This document shows, in pieces, positions 17,620 to 26,353 of a DNA stretch of 53,918 nt. Source of the DNA: Bifidobacteriaceae bacterium (GTDB taxonomy: Bacteria > Actinomycetota > Actinomycetes > Actinomycetales > WQXJ01); assembly GCA_031270825.1 (NCBI GenBank), contig JAISXH010000045.1, positions 1 to 53,918 on the forward strand. The letters are read 5' to 3'. A program made the position numbers and the translations under genes. Every line of letters begins with the position of its first letter. The first letter of the stretch is position 1. The notes beneath the pieces are model-generated. The model did not search any database. It saw nothing but the letters and a program-made list of their open reading frames with translations, and had not been told where the DNA came from.

Positions 17620-19001
17620 TCCTGGAGGGCCGTCGCGTCGGCATCGCCGGTCTAGGGGTCTCCGGGCGCGCCGCCGCCGCCGCCCTGGAACCTTTGGTTG
17701 GCGAACTCGCCCTCATCGACGACGCGGCGGCGGGCGCCTTGCGCCCCGACCAGGTGGACCTGCGCCAGCTCGACCTGCTGGTGGTCTCACCGGGCTGGCC
17801 GCCTTCGGCGCCGCTGCTGAGCGCCGCCCGCGCGATCGGGCTGCCGATCTGGTCCGAGGTCGAGTTGGCCTGGCGCCTGCGCGCCAACCTGGCGGCGCCC
17901 TGGTTGGCCGTCACCGGCACCAACGGCAAGACGACCACGGTCTCGATGCTGGCGGCCATGCTCAAAGCCGGCGGCTTCAAGGCGGCGGCGGCCGGGAACG
18001 TCGGCGTTCCGCTGGTCAGTGCCGTATTGGACGGGGACGTCGAGGTTTTCGCGGTGGAGCTGTCGTCCTTCCAGTTGCACCACACCTATTCGATGCGGGC
18101 CCTGGCCGGGGCGGTCCTCAACGTGGCGCCGGACCACCTCGACTGGCACGGCTCCCAGACGGCCTACGCCGCCGCCAAGGGCCGGATTTGGAATGGCGTC
18201 CAAGACGCGCTCGTCTTCGGCGCCGACGATCAAGCGGCGACCGCTTTGGCCAATTCCGCCGATGCCGACCGGTCGGCCCGGCGGGTCGGCTTCACCCTCC
18301 ACGCCCCCCGCCTGGGCCAGCTCGGCGTGGTGGACGGCCTGTTGGTCGACCGCGCCTTCTCGCAGCGGCGCTACCGCCACGCCGAGACGCTGGCCTCGTT
18401 GGACGATTTGGCCCATTTGGCCGGGCCGGAAGGGCGGCTGGCCCCGCATTTGGCCGCGAATGCCCTGGCCGCCGCTGCTCTGGCTTTGGCCTACGGCGCC
18501 TCGCCGGACGGCATCGGCGGCGCTTTGCGTGGCTTCAGCCTGGGGGCGCACCGCCTGGCGGAGGTCGGGTCCGTCGACGGCGTCCGGTTCGTGGACGATT
18601 CCAAGGCCACCAACGCCCACGCGGCGGCAGCGGCCCTGGCGGCCTTCCCGGCCGGCGTCGTCATCTGGATCGCCGGCGGCCTGGCCAAGGGTGGCTCCTT
18701 CGAGACCTTGGTGGCGGACCACGCCGATCGCCTGGGCGGCGCGGTTCTGATCGGCTTGGACCACCGCGACTTGGCGGCGGCGCTGGCCAAGTGGGCGCCG
18801 GGCGTGCCGGTGGTCGAGGCGCCCCCGGGTCCCGATGTGATGGGCCGCGCCGTCGCGGCCGCTCGGGGATTGGCGCGCCCGGGAGATGTGGTGTTGCTGG
18901 CGCCGGCGGGCGCGTCGATGGACCAGTTCGAGTCCTACGGCGACCGCGGCCGCCAGTTCGCCGATGCGGTCTCACAATTGGCGGGCGCCGATGTCGCCTG
19001 A
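17616..19001 (+). CDS. murD: UDP-N-acetylmuramoylalanine-D-glutamate ligase
   Basis: Adds D-glutamate to UDP-MurNAc-L-alanine. 461 residues. The N-terminal nucleotide-binding fold starts GRRVGIAGLGVSGRAAA; the P-loop TGTNGKT is at 100-106; further family stretches are AGNVGVPL, ELSSFQLHHTY, NVAPDHLDWHG, GAHRLAEVG, VDDSKATNAHA, and LLAPAGASMDQFESYGDRGRQF near the end. The ATG at 17616 overlaps the mraY stop (ATGA); an upstream open frame from 17445 is only an extension into mraY. It overlaps ftsW by 11 bases. Confidence 0.96.
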   Translation: MILEGRRVGIAGLGVSGRAAAAALEPLVGELALIDDAAAGALRPDQVDLRQLDLLVVSPGWPPSAPLLSAARAIGLPIWSEVELAWRLRANLAAPWLAVTGTNGKTTTVSMLAAMLKAGGFKAAAAGNVGVPLVSAVLDGDVEVFAVELSSFQLHHTYSMRALAGAVLNVAPDHLDWHGSQTAYAAAKGRIWNGVQDALVFGADDQAATALANSADADRSARRVGFTLHAPRLGQLGVVDGLLVDRAFSQRRYRHAETLASLDDLAHLAGPEGRLAPHLAANALAAAALALAYGASPDGIGGALRGFSLGAHRLAEVGSVDGVRFVDDSKATNAHAAAAALAAFPAGVVIWIAGGLAKGGSFETLVADHADRLGGAVLIGLDHRDLAAALAKWAPGVPVVEAPPGPDVMGRAVAAARGLARPGDVVLLAPAGASMDQFESYGDRGRQFADAVSQLAGADVA

Positions 19002-20283
19002 GAAACTCCACTCGCTGCGCGTGGCGCACCTGACGATCCTGGTCTCGGCCGCTCTGCTGACCGTGATCGGCCTGTTCATGACCATGTCGGCGCACACCAT
19101 CTCGGCCCTGACGCAGGGCGAGAATCCCTACCAAGCTGGGATCGACCAGGCGATTTTCGCCGCGATCGGGGTGGTGATCGGCGCCGGGGCGGCCCACACC
19201 CACCGGCTGCTGGGACGGGCGGTGGCTTGGTCCACCTTGCTGGCGACCTTGGTTCTGCAGGGCCTGGTGGTATTCACCGGACTGGGCCGGGGCGAATTCG
19301 GCAACCGGAACTGGCTCGACCTGGGGTTCACCACGATCCAGCCGTCTGAGTTCATCAAGTTCGGCCTGGCGCTGTGGCTGGGCTCGGTGTTGGCCTACAA
19401 GAAAGACGTCCTGACCAAGTGGTCGGAACTGGTGGTGCCGGGACTGATCGGGATCGCGGTCGGAATGGGCTTGGTCCTCAAAGGCGACGACGCGGGCACC
19501 GCCCTGGTGATCGGGCTGATGGCGTTTGGCGCGCTGGTCCTGGCCGGGGTGCCGTGGTCCAAGCTGGCGGTGTTGGCGGGCTCCCTTGCGGTGGTCGGAG
19601 CGGCCGTGGTGATCGGCGCCTCGCACCGGCTCAGCCGCCTGTTGGTGGCCTACAACCCCGAGGCCTGCGAGGAACTGGCCGACCAGTGCTGGCAGATCAG
19701 GCAAGCCGAATACTCGCTGGCCTCGGGAGGCTGGTTCGGCGCCGGGCTGGGCGCCTCGCGCGGCAAGTGGGCCTATCTGTCCCAAGCCGAATCCGATTTC
19801 ATCTTCGCGATCATCGGCGAGGAGCTGGGGCTGGTGGGGACTTTGACCGTGCTGGTGCTGTTCGGCCTGCTCGGCTTCGGTTTGTTCCAGGTCGTCAGGT
19901 TGCATCCAGACCGCTCGGTTCAGATCGCGGTCGGCACGATCGGCTGTTGGATCGAGGGCCAGGCCCTGATCAACATCGGCATGGTCATCAAGCTGCTGCC
20001 CGTCATCGGTGTGCCGCTGCCGTTCGTCTCGGCCGGCGGTTCGGCTCTGATCAGCTGTTTGGTGGCCATCGGGGTGGTGTTCGGGCTGATGCGGACTGAT
20101 CCGGAGGTCAAGAACGCCTTGCGGGTCCGGTCGCGGCGGTCGCGTCGCGTGGCGGCGGTGGCCGATGCCGTCTCCGCGCCTGGCGCCGCCAGGGCCGACA
20201 GCCCGGCCCGGACCACCCGTGGCGGCCGTGGCGCCCGGACTGCCCGGTCCAGCCGCGCCGCCGGGACGGGAGGAACTCCGTGA
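18991..20283 (+). CDS. ftsW: septal peptidoglycan glycosyltransferase FtsW (SEDS family)
   Basis: Polymerises lipid II glycan strands at the septum together with FtsI. 430 residues with about ten membrane segments. SEDS hallmarks are NWLDLGFTTIQPSEFIKFG, KGDDAGTALVIG (the conserved Asp needed for polymerisation), QAEYSLASGGWFGAGLGASRGKWAYLSQAESDFIFAIIGEELG, and GVPLPFVSAGGSALI. The C-terminus carries a basic, Ala/Arg/Gly-rich tail of about 55 residues that is not part of the core family. The ATG at 18991 gives MSPEKLHSLR; codons upstream belong to murD. The end overlaps murG by four bases. Confidence 0.95.
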   Translation: MSPEKLHSLRVAHLTILVSAALLTVIGLFMTMSAHTISALTQGENPYQAGIDQAIFAAIGVVIGAGAAHTHRLLGRAVAWSTLLATLVLQGLVVFTGLGRGEFGNRNWLDLGFTTIQPSEFIKFGLALWLGSVLAYKKDVLTKWSELVVPGLIGIAVGMGLVLKGDDAGTALVIGLMAFGALVLAGVPWSKLAVLAGSLAVVGAAVVIGASHRLSRLLVAYNPEACEELADQCWQIRQAEYSLASGGWFGAGLGASRGKWAYLSQAESDFIFAIIGEELGLVGTLTVLVLFGLLGFGLFQVVRLHPDRSVQIAVGTIGCWIEGQALINIGMVIKLLPVIGVPLPFVSAGGSALISCLVAIGVVFGLMRTDPEVKNALRVRSRRSRRVAAVADAVSAPGAARADSPARTTRGGRGARTARSSRAAGTGGTP

Positions 20284-21365
20284 GGTTGGTGCTGGCCGGC
20301 GGCGGCACCTACGGCCACGTCGGTCCGCTGCTGGCCACGGCCCGCGAACTGGCCCGTCGGGGCGACCTCGAGCTGCGGGCGGTGGGCACGGCCGAGGGCA
20401 TCGAGGCCGAACTGGTGCCGGCGGCCGGTATGGAACTGGTGGTCATCCCCAGGGCGCCGCTGCCGCGCCGGCCCGGAGCCTACGCTTTGCGGTTCCCCGC
20501 CTTGTGGCGGCGGGCGGTCAAATCGGCCGGTCAGCTGCTATCCGAATTCGAGCCTCAGGCGGTGGTGGGTTTCGGGGGCTATGTCGCCACGCCGGTCTAT
20601 CGCGCCGCCGCCAAAGCCGGCGTGCCGATCGTGGTCCATGAGGCCAACGCCCGTCCGGGCCTGGCCAACCGCTGGGGAGCGGCGCGAGCGGCCGGCGTCG
20701 CGGTGGCGTTCGCCGGCACCGAACTGCCCGGAGCGAAACTAGTCGGGATGCCGCTGCGGGCGCAGTTGGCGCGACCCGACCGGGACGCCCTGCGGCCCGA
20801 AGCCCAGGAGTTGCTGGGTTTGGCCCCGGACCGGCCGACTCTGCTGGTCGCGGGCGGGTCGTTGGGCGCGGTCGGCCTCAACCGGGCGGCGGCGGCCGCC
20901 GCCCCGGCCCTGCTGGCGGCGGGAGCCCAGGTGCTTCACCTGGCCGGGCGGGGCAAAGCCGAGGCGGTCAGGACGGCTGTGGCCGACCTTGACGGGGCCG
21001 AGCATTATCACGTGCTGGAGTATCTGGACCGCATGGAGCTGGCCCTGGCCGCCGCCGATCTGGCGGTTGGGCGCGCCGGCGCCGGGACCGTCAGCGAACT
21101 GGCCTGCGCCGGCCTGCCCAGTGTCCTGGTGCCGCTACCGGTTGGCAACGGCGAGCAGCGTTTCAACGCCGCCGCCCTGGTCGGGGCCGGCGGGGCGGAA
21201 TTGGTCGCCGACGTCGATTTTCCCGATTGGGCGGCCGCCAACCTGACTGAGCTGTTGTTCGATCAGGATCGCTTGGCCGCCATGGCCAAGGCCGCGGCCA
21301 CGGTCGCCATCGCCGACGGCGCCGAACGCCTGGCCGACCTGATCGAGGAGGTGGTCCGCGGGTGA
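20280..21365 (+). CDS. murG: UDP-GlcNAc : lipid I N-acetylglucosaminyltransferase
   Basis: Membrane-associated GT-B transferase that makes lipid II. 361 residues. The N-terminal glycine-rich loop reads LAGGGTYGHVGP, where most homologues have a small residue in place of Tyr; the second loop is VVGFGGYVATP, then VVHEANARPGLANR, VAGGSLGAVGLNR and, in the UDP-GlcNAc site, AVGRAGAGTVSELACAGLPSVLVPLP. All other signature parts are intact, so I think it is active. The GTG start overlaps ftsW by four bases; the end overlaps murC by four. Confidence 0.95.
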   Translation: MRLVLAGGGTYGHVGPLLATARELARRGDLELRAVGTAEGIEAELVPAAGMELVVIPRAPLPRRPGAYALRFPALWRRAVKSAGQLLSEFEPQAVVGFGGYVATPVYRAAAKAGVPIVVHEANARPGLANRWGAARAAGVAVAFAGTELPGAKLVGMPLRAQLARPDRDALRPEAQELLGLAPDRPTLLVAGGSLGAVGLNRAAAAAAPALLAAGAQVLHLAGRGKAEAVRTAVADLDGAEHYHVLEYLDRMELALAAADLAVGRAGAGTVSELACAGLPSVLVPLPVGNGEQRFNAAALVGAGGAELVADVDFPDWAAANLTELLFDQDRLAAMAKAAATVAIADGAERLADLIEEVVRG

Positions 21366-22792
21366 GTCAGGCCGTCCATCTGATGGGCGTGGGCGGAGTC
21401 GGCATGTCTGCCGTGGCCGAATTGGAACTCGGCCAAGGCAACCGCGTGTCCGGCTGCGACGGGCGCGATTCGGCCACCTTGGCCCGGCTGGCCGCCCTCG
21501 GGGTGACCACCTGCGCCGGTCATAGTCCGGACCACTTGGAGGGCGTCGACCGTTTGGTGGTGTCGAGCGCCATCAAACCGGACAACGCCGAATTGCTGGC
21601 GGCCGTGGCCGATCCGGCGGTGGCGGTCCAACACCGCTCGCAGGCGCTGGCGGCGTTCGCCAACGGCCGCCGGCTGGTGGCGGTGGCGGGCACGCACGGC
21701 AAGACCACCACCTCGGCAATGGTGGTGGCGGCCTTGGAGGCGGCCGGGTTCGACCCCTCCTATGCCATTGGCGCGGAGTTGATCGGGCGCGGCTCGGGCG
21801 CCCACACCGGCGCCGGCGACCTGATGGTGATCGAGGCCGACGAGTCAGACGGGTCGTTCCTCAACTATTCGCCGCTGGTGGGGATCGTGACCAACATCGA
21901 GCTCGACCACGGCGACTATTACCCCACCAGGGAGGCCTATTTCGGGGCCTTCGTCGAGTTCGCCGCCCGGATTCGGCCGGGCGGCTGCCTGATCGCCTGT
22001 GCCTGCGATGAGGGCGCCCGCGCCCTGATGGACCATCTGGCCGGGGACCGCGAGGCGCCCCAGATCATCGCCTACGGTCCCAGCCGGCCAGCGCACGGCC
22101 AGCTTGCGGACCCAGACCTGGCGGGCGGGCGGCCCCTGGCTGGGCGTCCTTCGGCCCAGCCGACGCCGGCGCCCCCGCCAAGCCCAGAGGATCGGCCATC
22201 GGCCCTGATCGGGCGCCACATGTTGTTGAACGCCGAGGCGGCCGCTCTGGCGGCCGAATGGTTGGGAGCAGACCCGGCGGCGGCTCGTTCGGGCCTGGCC
22301 GCCTTCGCCGGAACGACTCGTCGATTCGAGTCGCGCGGGCAGGTGGACGGTGTCTGGGTGGTGGACGATTACGCCCACCATCCCACCGAGATCGCCGCCA
22401 CCTTGGCGGCCGCGCGCGAACGCGCGGCCGCGCGGCGCCGGCGCTCAGGGACGGGCCTGGGCCAAGGCCGGGTGCTGGTCGTGTTCCAACCGCACCTGTA
22501 TTCACGCACCCGGCAATTCGCGCGGGCCTTCGGGGAAGCGCTGGCGGGGGCGGACAAGGTCTGGCTGCTGGACGTCTACGGCGCCCGGGAACAGCCCATG
22601 GCCGGAGTGGACTCCGGTTTGATCGCCGCCGCCATGGCGCCGGGTCAGGTCGAATGGGCGCGTCGGCGCACGGAACTGCCAGCGATGGTGGCGGCGGCGG
22701 CCCGGCCAGGCGACATCGTGCTCACCATGGGCGCCGGCGATGTCACCGAACTGGCGCCGCTGATCGTCGCCGAGTTGGAGGCTCGTCGCTGA
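21362..22792 (+). CDS. murC: UDP-N-acetylmuramate-L-alanine ligase
   Basis: Adds the first amino acid, L-alanine, to UDP-MurNAc. 476 residues. The N-terminal motif is MGVGGVGMSAVAELELG, the P-loop GTHGKT is at 110-115, then VIEADESDGSFLNYSP, TNIELDHGDYY and VDDYAHHPTEIAATL, and near the end VFQPHLYSRT and TMGAGDVTEL. A Pro/Ala-rich insertion (about residues 240-275, around RPSAQPTPAPPPSPEDRPS) breaks the central domain and looks lineage-specific. GTG start, four-base overlap with murG; the stop overlaps the ftsQ start (TGATG). Confidence 0.95.
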   Translation: MSQAVHLMGVGGVGMSAVAELELGQGNRVSGCDGRDSATLARLAALGVTTCAGHSPDHLEGVDRLVVSSAIKPDNAELLAAVADPAVAVQHRSQALAAFANGRRLVAVAGTHGKTTTSAMVVAALEAAGFDPSYAIGAELIGRGSGAHTGAGDLMVIEADESDGSFLNYSPLVGIVTNIELDHGDYYPTREAYFGAFVEFAARIRPGGCLIACACDEGARALMDHLAGDREAPQIIAYGPSRPAHGQLADPDLAGGRPLAGRPSAQPTPAPPPSPEDRPSALIGRHMLLNAEAAALAAEWLGADPAAARSGLAAFAGTTRRFESRGQVDGVWVVDDYAHHPTEIAATLAAARERAAARRRRSGTGLGQGRVLVVFQPHLYSRTRQFARAFGEALAGADKVWLLDVYGAREQPMAGVDSGLIAAAMAPGQVEWARRRTELPAMVAAAARPGDIVLTMGAGDVTELAPLIVAELEARR

Positions 22793-23634
22793 TGGGTCTG
22801 GTGACTTGGCTGGGCTTCGGTGCGGCGCCAACCGAGGCGACGACGGGGCCGGCGGCCGGCCGGGGCCCGGCCGGGGCCGCGCTGGCGAAGCCTTCCCAGC
22901 CGACCCCCCCGCAGCGCCACCAGGATGCTTTCCGGGCGCGGCGGCGGGCGGCGCGCTGGGCGGCGGTGGCGCGGGCGATGAAATGGCTGGTCCCGGCGGC
23001 CGCATTGATCGGCGCGGCCGCTGTGCTGTGGTTCTCGCCCGTCTTCGCGGTGCGTCAGGGCGATATCTCAGTGACTGGGCTGTCCGGTTGGATCGACCGC
23101 GCCGAGGTGTCGAATGTCCTGGCCCAAGATGTCGGCGTGCCGTTGATCCGGCTCGATCCGAACCAGATCGAACAACGCCTGATGGCTTTGTCGCCGGTCA
23201 AGCAGGCGACCGTCAAACGGGCCTGGCCAACGGGACTGGACGTGACCCTGGAACCGCGCCAGCCGGCCGCCGCCGTCCCGGACGAGGGGGCTTATCTGCT
23301 GCTGGACGCGGAGGCGAACCCGGTGGCGCAGGTCGATGAGGTCCCCGAGGGCCTGCCGGTGATCGCGGTGCCGTTGACGGAGGGCAACCGGCGCACAGTC
23401 GAATCGGTGCTGCGGGTGGCCGCTTCGCTCCCGGCCTGGTTGTCCGCCCAGGTGGCCTCGATCGGCGCCGAGACAGAGGACACCGTCACTTTGACCTTGA
23501 CCGGCGGCATCAAGGTGCTCTGGGGCGATTCATCGGGCGGCGCTGTCAAAGCCGCGGCCGTCGACATCCTGATGAAACAGCCGGACGTGGCCTCGATCGA
23601 TGTCACGGCCCCAGAATCGCCGGTGGTCCGCTAG
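22792..23634 (+). CDS. ftsQ: cell division protein FtsQ/DivIB
   Basis: Bitopic division protein linking FtsL and its partner to the divisome. 280 residues: a basic cytoplasmic part (to about 60), one membrane segment (about 64-83, WLVPAAALIGAAAVLWFSPVF), a POTRA domain starting VRQGDISVTGLSGWIDRAEVSNVL, then RLMALSPVKQATVKRAWPTGLDVTLEPRQPAA, and the beta domain ending at DVASIDVTAPESPVVR. The ATG at 22792 is one base into the murC stop. It is the last gene of the dcw run here; a perfect hairpin begins on the last base of its stop codon. In most actinobacteria ftsZ follows; it does not here. Confidence 0.93.
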   Translation: MGLVTWLGFGAAPTEATTGPAAGRGPAGAALAKPSQPTPPQRHQDAFRARRRAARWAAVARAMKWLVPAAALIGAAAVLWFSPVFAVRQGDISVTGLSGWIDRAEVSNVLAQDVGVPLIRLDPNQIEQRLMALSPVKQATVKRAWPTGLDVTLEPRQPAAAVPDEGAYLLLDAEANPVAQVDEVPEGLPVIAVPLTEGNRRTVESVLRVAASLPAWLSAQVASIGAETEDTVTLTLTGGIKVLWGDSSGGAVKAAAVDILMKQPDVASIDVTAPESPVVR

Positions 23635-23658
23635 GAGCGTGGTGAACAACCACGCTCC
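23634..23658 (+). terminator. terminator hairpin at the ftsQ stop
   Basis: Perfect 10-base stem, GGAGCGTGGT (23634-23643) with ACCACGCTCC (23649-23658), loop GAACA. Related to the hairpin at 6014-6043 in loop and layout but with compensating arm changes. Confidence 0.7.
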
Positions 23659-23672
23659 GACCGTGTTGACGT

Positions 23673-23693
23673 GGTCAGCGCGAGGCGCTGACC
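23673..23693 (+). terminator. second hairpin after ftsQ
   Basis: Perfect 9-base stem, GGTCAGCGC (23673-23681) with GCGCTGACC (23685-23693), loop GAG. No T tract. Confidence 0.5.
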
Positions 23694-23729
23694 TAAGGAA
23701 ACGCGGCAGTGGGTGCTGCCTCGGTCCTA

Positions 23730-23755
23730 GGAAACCGGTTTGTCCGCCGGTTTCC
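23730..23755 (+). terminator. third hairpin after ftsQ
   Basis: Perfect 9-base stem, GGAAACCGG (23730-23738) with CCGGTTTCC (23747-23755), loop of 8. It could be a further terminator or part of the leader of the next transcript. Confidence 0.45.
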
Positions 23756-24041
23756 CAGGGAGCCCCTCGTAGATGACACTTGGCGCCATACCCGGCGCCG
23801 CTGATCGCCCTTGGCGCAGCCGGTCCGGGCGGGGAATGCGATCCGCTGGCCGGGCGTTGACCGGGATAGACGTGCGGCCCCGACCGCCGCCTCGCGTTCC
23901 GAGGCGCCCCCGAGTCTCGGACCCGGGCAGATGGCGGCGGCCGGGCCGTGCGCCAGCGAATCAGCGGATAGACTGGGCGGGCTCTATGCGCCGGCGGCTC
24001 GAATGCGCGGCGCCAGTCGAATGTTCCCAGGAGAAGCAGAA
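23756..24041. other. gene-free leader region of tig
   Basis: With the hairpins before it, about 400 bases separate ftsQ from tig. A continuous frame from 23811 runs into tig but has no trigger-factor similarity before residue 78. It presumably carries the tig promoter; I see no unambiguous -35/-10 pair. Confidence 0.5.
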
Positions 24042-25460
24042 GTGAAAAGCGCCGTCGAATCGCTCGAACCGACCAAGGTCAAGCTGACCGTCGAAGTCGA
24101 ACCGGACGATCTCAAGCCCGCGCTGGAGCGGGCCTACAAGGAGATCGCCGGCCAGATCTCGGTTCCGGGATTCCGGCCGGGCAAGGTGCCCACGCGGATC
24201 ATCGACCGCCGGGTCGGCCGCGGAGCGGTGATCCAGCAGGCGATCAACGATTCGTTGAGCGACTGGTACCGCGACGCGCTCAAAGAACACGACCTCCAGC
24301 CCATGACTCAGGCCGAGATCGATCTCAGCAGGGAGCCGGACCCGGTCGCCGCCGACCCAGACTTCGAGTTCACCGCCACGGTCGAGATCCGCCCCGAGAT
24401 CGTCATCCCGGACTTGACCAAGGTCAAGGTCCAGGTCGACCAGGCCAAGGCCGGCGACGATGAAGTCGAAAAGCTGCTGGACGCCCTGCGCGAGCGTTTC
24501 GCCTCGCTCAAGACCGTCGACCGGCCGGCCCGCGACGGCGACTTCGTGACCATCGACCTGACGGCGGAAATCGGCGGAGAGCAGATCGATTCGGTCTCCG
24601 GCATCTCCTACCAGATCGGCGCCGGGAACATGCTCGACGGGTTGGACGAGGCCCTGGACGGGCTCAGCGCCGAAGAGGTGACCACTTTCGCCTCGCCTCT
24701 GGCTGGCGGCGAGCGGGCGGGCGAGGAGGCCCTGGTCACGGTCAAGCTGGACGCCGTCAAGGAGCGGGAGTTGCCGCCGGCGGACGACGAGTTCGCGGAA
24801 CTGGCCAGCGAATTCGACACCATTGAGGAGCTGCGGGCGGACTTGCGCGGCGAGGCCGACCAGATGGCCGAGCGCAACCAGGTGGTCCAAGCCCAGGACA
24901 GGCTGATCGACCACCTCTTGGAGACGCTCGATTTTGAGGCCCCGCCGGGCGTGGTCGCCAAGGACGTCGAGGCTCGCCTGGAGCGCGACGGCAAGGACCA
25001 GGACGATCAGGCCGTCGCGGACGAATACAAGGCTGATTCGATCAAGACGATCCGGACCGAACTGCTAATGGACGCCTTGGTGGCCCACTTCGAGGTCAAG
25101 GCCGACCAGCGCGAGTTGGTTCGCTTCATGGCGCCGATGGCGATCCGCTACGGGATCGACCCGGCCGAGTTCTTGAACGCCGCCGTCAACTCGGGCGAAT
25201 TGCCGCACTTCTACGCCGAACTGCTGCGCAACAAGGCCGCTGTCGAGGCCTTGGGCCAGATCGCGGTCGAGGACGCCGAGGGCGCGGCGGTCGACGTCAA
25301 GTCGCGACTGACGGCGCCGGTGGTGGACCAACTGGGAGATGATCTGGCTGATCGCGACGGCGACTTGGCCACGGACGCCGACGTGGCCTCGGACGCCTTG
25401 GTCGAGGAAGTCGACATCGACCTTGAGGCGCTGGTGCAGGCCGACCAAGAGGCCGCCTGA
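24042..25460 (+). CDS. tig: trigger factor, ribosome-bound chaperone with FKBP prolyl isomerase domain
   Basis: Binds L23 at the ribosome exit and shields nascent chains. 472 residues. The N-terminal ribosome-binding domain holds the signature VPGFRPGKVPTRII (about 43-56). The FKBP-type domain covers about 150-240 (ARDGDFVTIDLTAEIGG, YQIGAGNMLDGLDEALDGL). The helical C-terminal arms follow, and a very acidic tail of about 50 residues ends the protein. The GTG start at 24042 is fixed by AGGAGAAG (24029-24036). It lies upstream of clpP1 and clpP2, the same tig-clpP order seen widely in bacteria. Confidence 0.96.
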   Translation: MKSAVESLEPTKVKLTVEVEPDDLKPALERAYKEIAGQISVPGFRPGKVPTRIIDRRVGRGAVIQQAINDSLSDWYRDALKEHDLQPMTQAEIDLSREPDPVAADPDFEFTATVEIRPEIVIPDLTKVKVQVDQAKAGDDEVEKLLDALRERFASLKTVDRPARDGDFVTIDLTAEIGGEQIDSVSGISYQIGAGNMLDGLDEALDGLSAEEVTTFASPLAGGERAGEEALVTVKLDAVKERELPPADDEFAELASEFDTIEELRADLRGEADQMAERNQVVQAQDRLIDHLLETLDFEAPPGVVAKDVEARLERDGKDQDDQAVADEYKADSIKTIRTELLMDALVAHFEVKADQRELVRFMAPMAIRYGIDPAEFLNAAVNSGELPHFYAELLRNKAAVEALGQIAVEDAEGAAVDVKSRLTAPVVDQLGDDLADRDGDLATDADVASDALVEEVDIDLEALVQADQEAA

Positions 25461-25594
25461 CCGGGCCGAGAACCAAACTCCCGCCGATGCCGTGTGGTGA
25501 CCGGGCGGCATCGTGCACCGGCTTGAAACGGCCCAGTTTCCACGCCTGTAGCGAAACCGGGCCGTCGGGAGCCCCTTGGCGGGGCTGGGCGCGT

Positions 25595-25600
25595 TAGGGT
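25595..25600 (+). promoter_or_regulatory. -10 element for clpP1
   Basis: TAGGGT lies 39 bases before the chosen clpP1 start, which would give a leader of about 30 bases. Confidence 0.4.
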
Positions 25601-25639
25601 CATGTGCTGGAAAAGACCATCAACACTCAGGAGTCCGCA

Positions 25640-26353
25640 ATGAGCCTGGAATCCCCGACGCTGGCCGCGCCCGACGGCCCCGGCATGGGGTTGAGCGATT
25701 CGATTTTCAACCGCCTGCTCAAGGAACGAATCATCTGGCTGGGCAGCGAGGTCCGCGACGAGAACGCGAACACCATCTGCGCCCAGATGATGCTGTTGGC
25801 GGCGGAGGATTCGGAGCGCGACATCTACCTCTATATCAATTCGCCCGGCGGCTCGATCACCGCTGGCATGGCGATCTACGACACCATGCAGTACATCAGG
25901 CCGGATGTGGCCACCGTGGCGGTGGGCATGGCGGCTTCGATGGGCCAGTTCCTGCTGTCTTCGGGGGCGAAAGGCAAGCGTTACGCCACCCCCCATGCGC
26001 GCGTGATGATGCACCAGCCGTCCGGCGGGATTGGCGGCACCGCCACCGACATCAGGATCAACGCCGAGTTGATCCTGCATATGAAGCGCCAGTTGGCGGG
26101 GTTGATCGCCGAGCAAACCGGCAAGACGGTCGAGCAGATCAATCGCGATTCCGACCGGGACCGTTGGTTCACGGCCGAAGAGGCCCTGGAATACGGCTTC
26201 ATCGACAAGGTTGTCACCCATGAGGTGGTGGTCCGCGGGCAGTCCAAGAAGAGAGGCTCGGGGAGTTCCGGATCGGGCAGTTCTGGATCGGGAGGTTCCG
26301 GTTCGGGCAGTCCCGGTTCGGGGGCGGCCGGGAGTTCGGCGGAGGAGAAGTGA
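25640..26353 (+). CDS. clpP1: ATP-dependent Clp protease proteolytic subunit 1
   Basis: Serine protease subunit that forms mixed barrels with ClpP2 in actinobacteria and degrades substrates fed by ClpC or ClpX. 237 residues. Catalytic triad by alignment: Ser100 (GMAASMGQ), His125 (MMHQPSGG), Asp174 (SDRDRW). The body ends near [14 protein letters not shown]; after it comes a Gly/Ser/Pro-rich tail of about 40 residues with repeated GSGSSG units, not typical of ClpP. I prefer the ATG at 25640 (behind CAGGAG) over the GTG at 25604, which lies only three bases after a -10 element. The stop overlaps the clpP2 start by one base. Confidence 0.95.
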   Translation: MSLESPTLAAPDGPGMGLSDSIFNRLLKERIIWLGSEVRDENANTICAQMMLLAAEDSERDIYLYINSPGGSITAGMAIYDTMQYIRPDVATVAVGMAASMGQFLLSSGAKGKRYATPHARVMMHQPSGGIGGTATDIRINAELILHMKRQLAGLIAEQTGKTVEQINRDSDRDRWFTAEEALEYGFIDKVVTHEVVVRGQSKKRGSGSSGSGSSGSGGSGSGSPGSGAAGSSAEEK

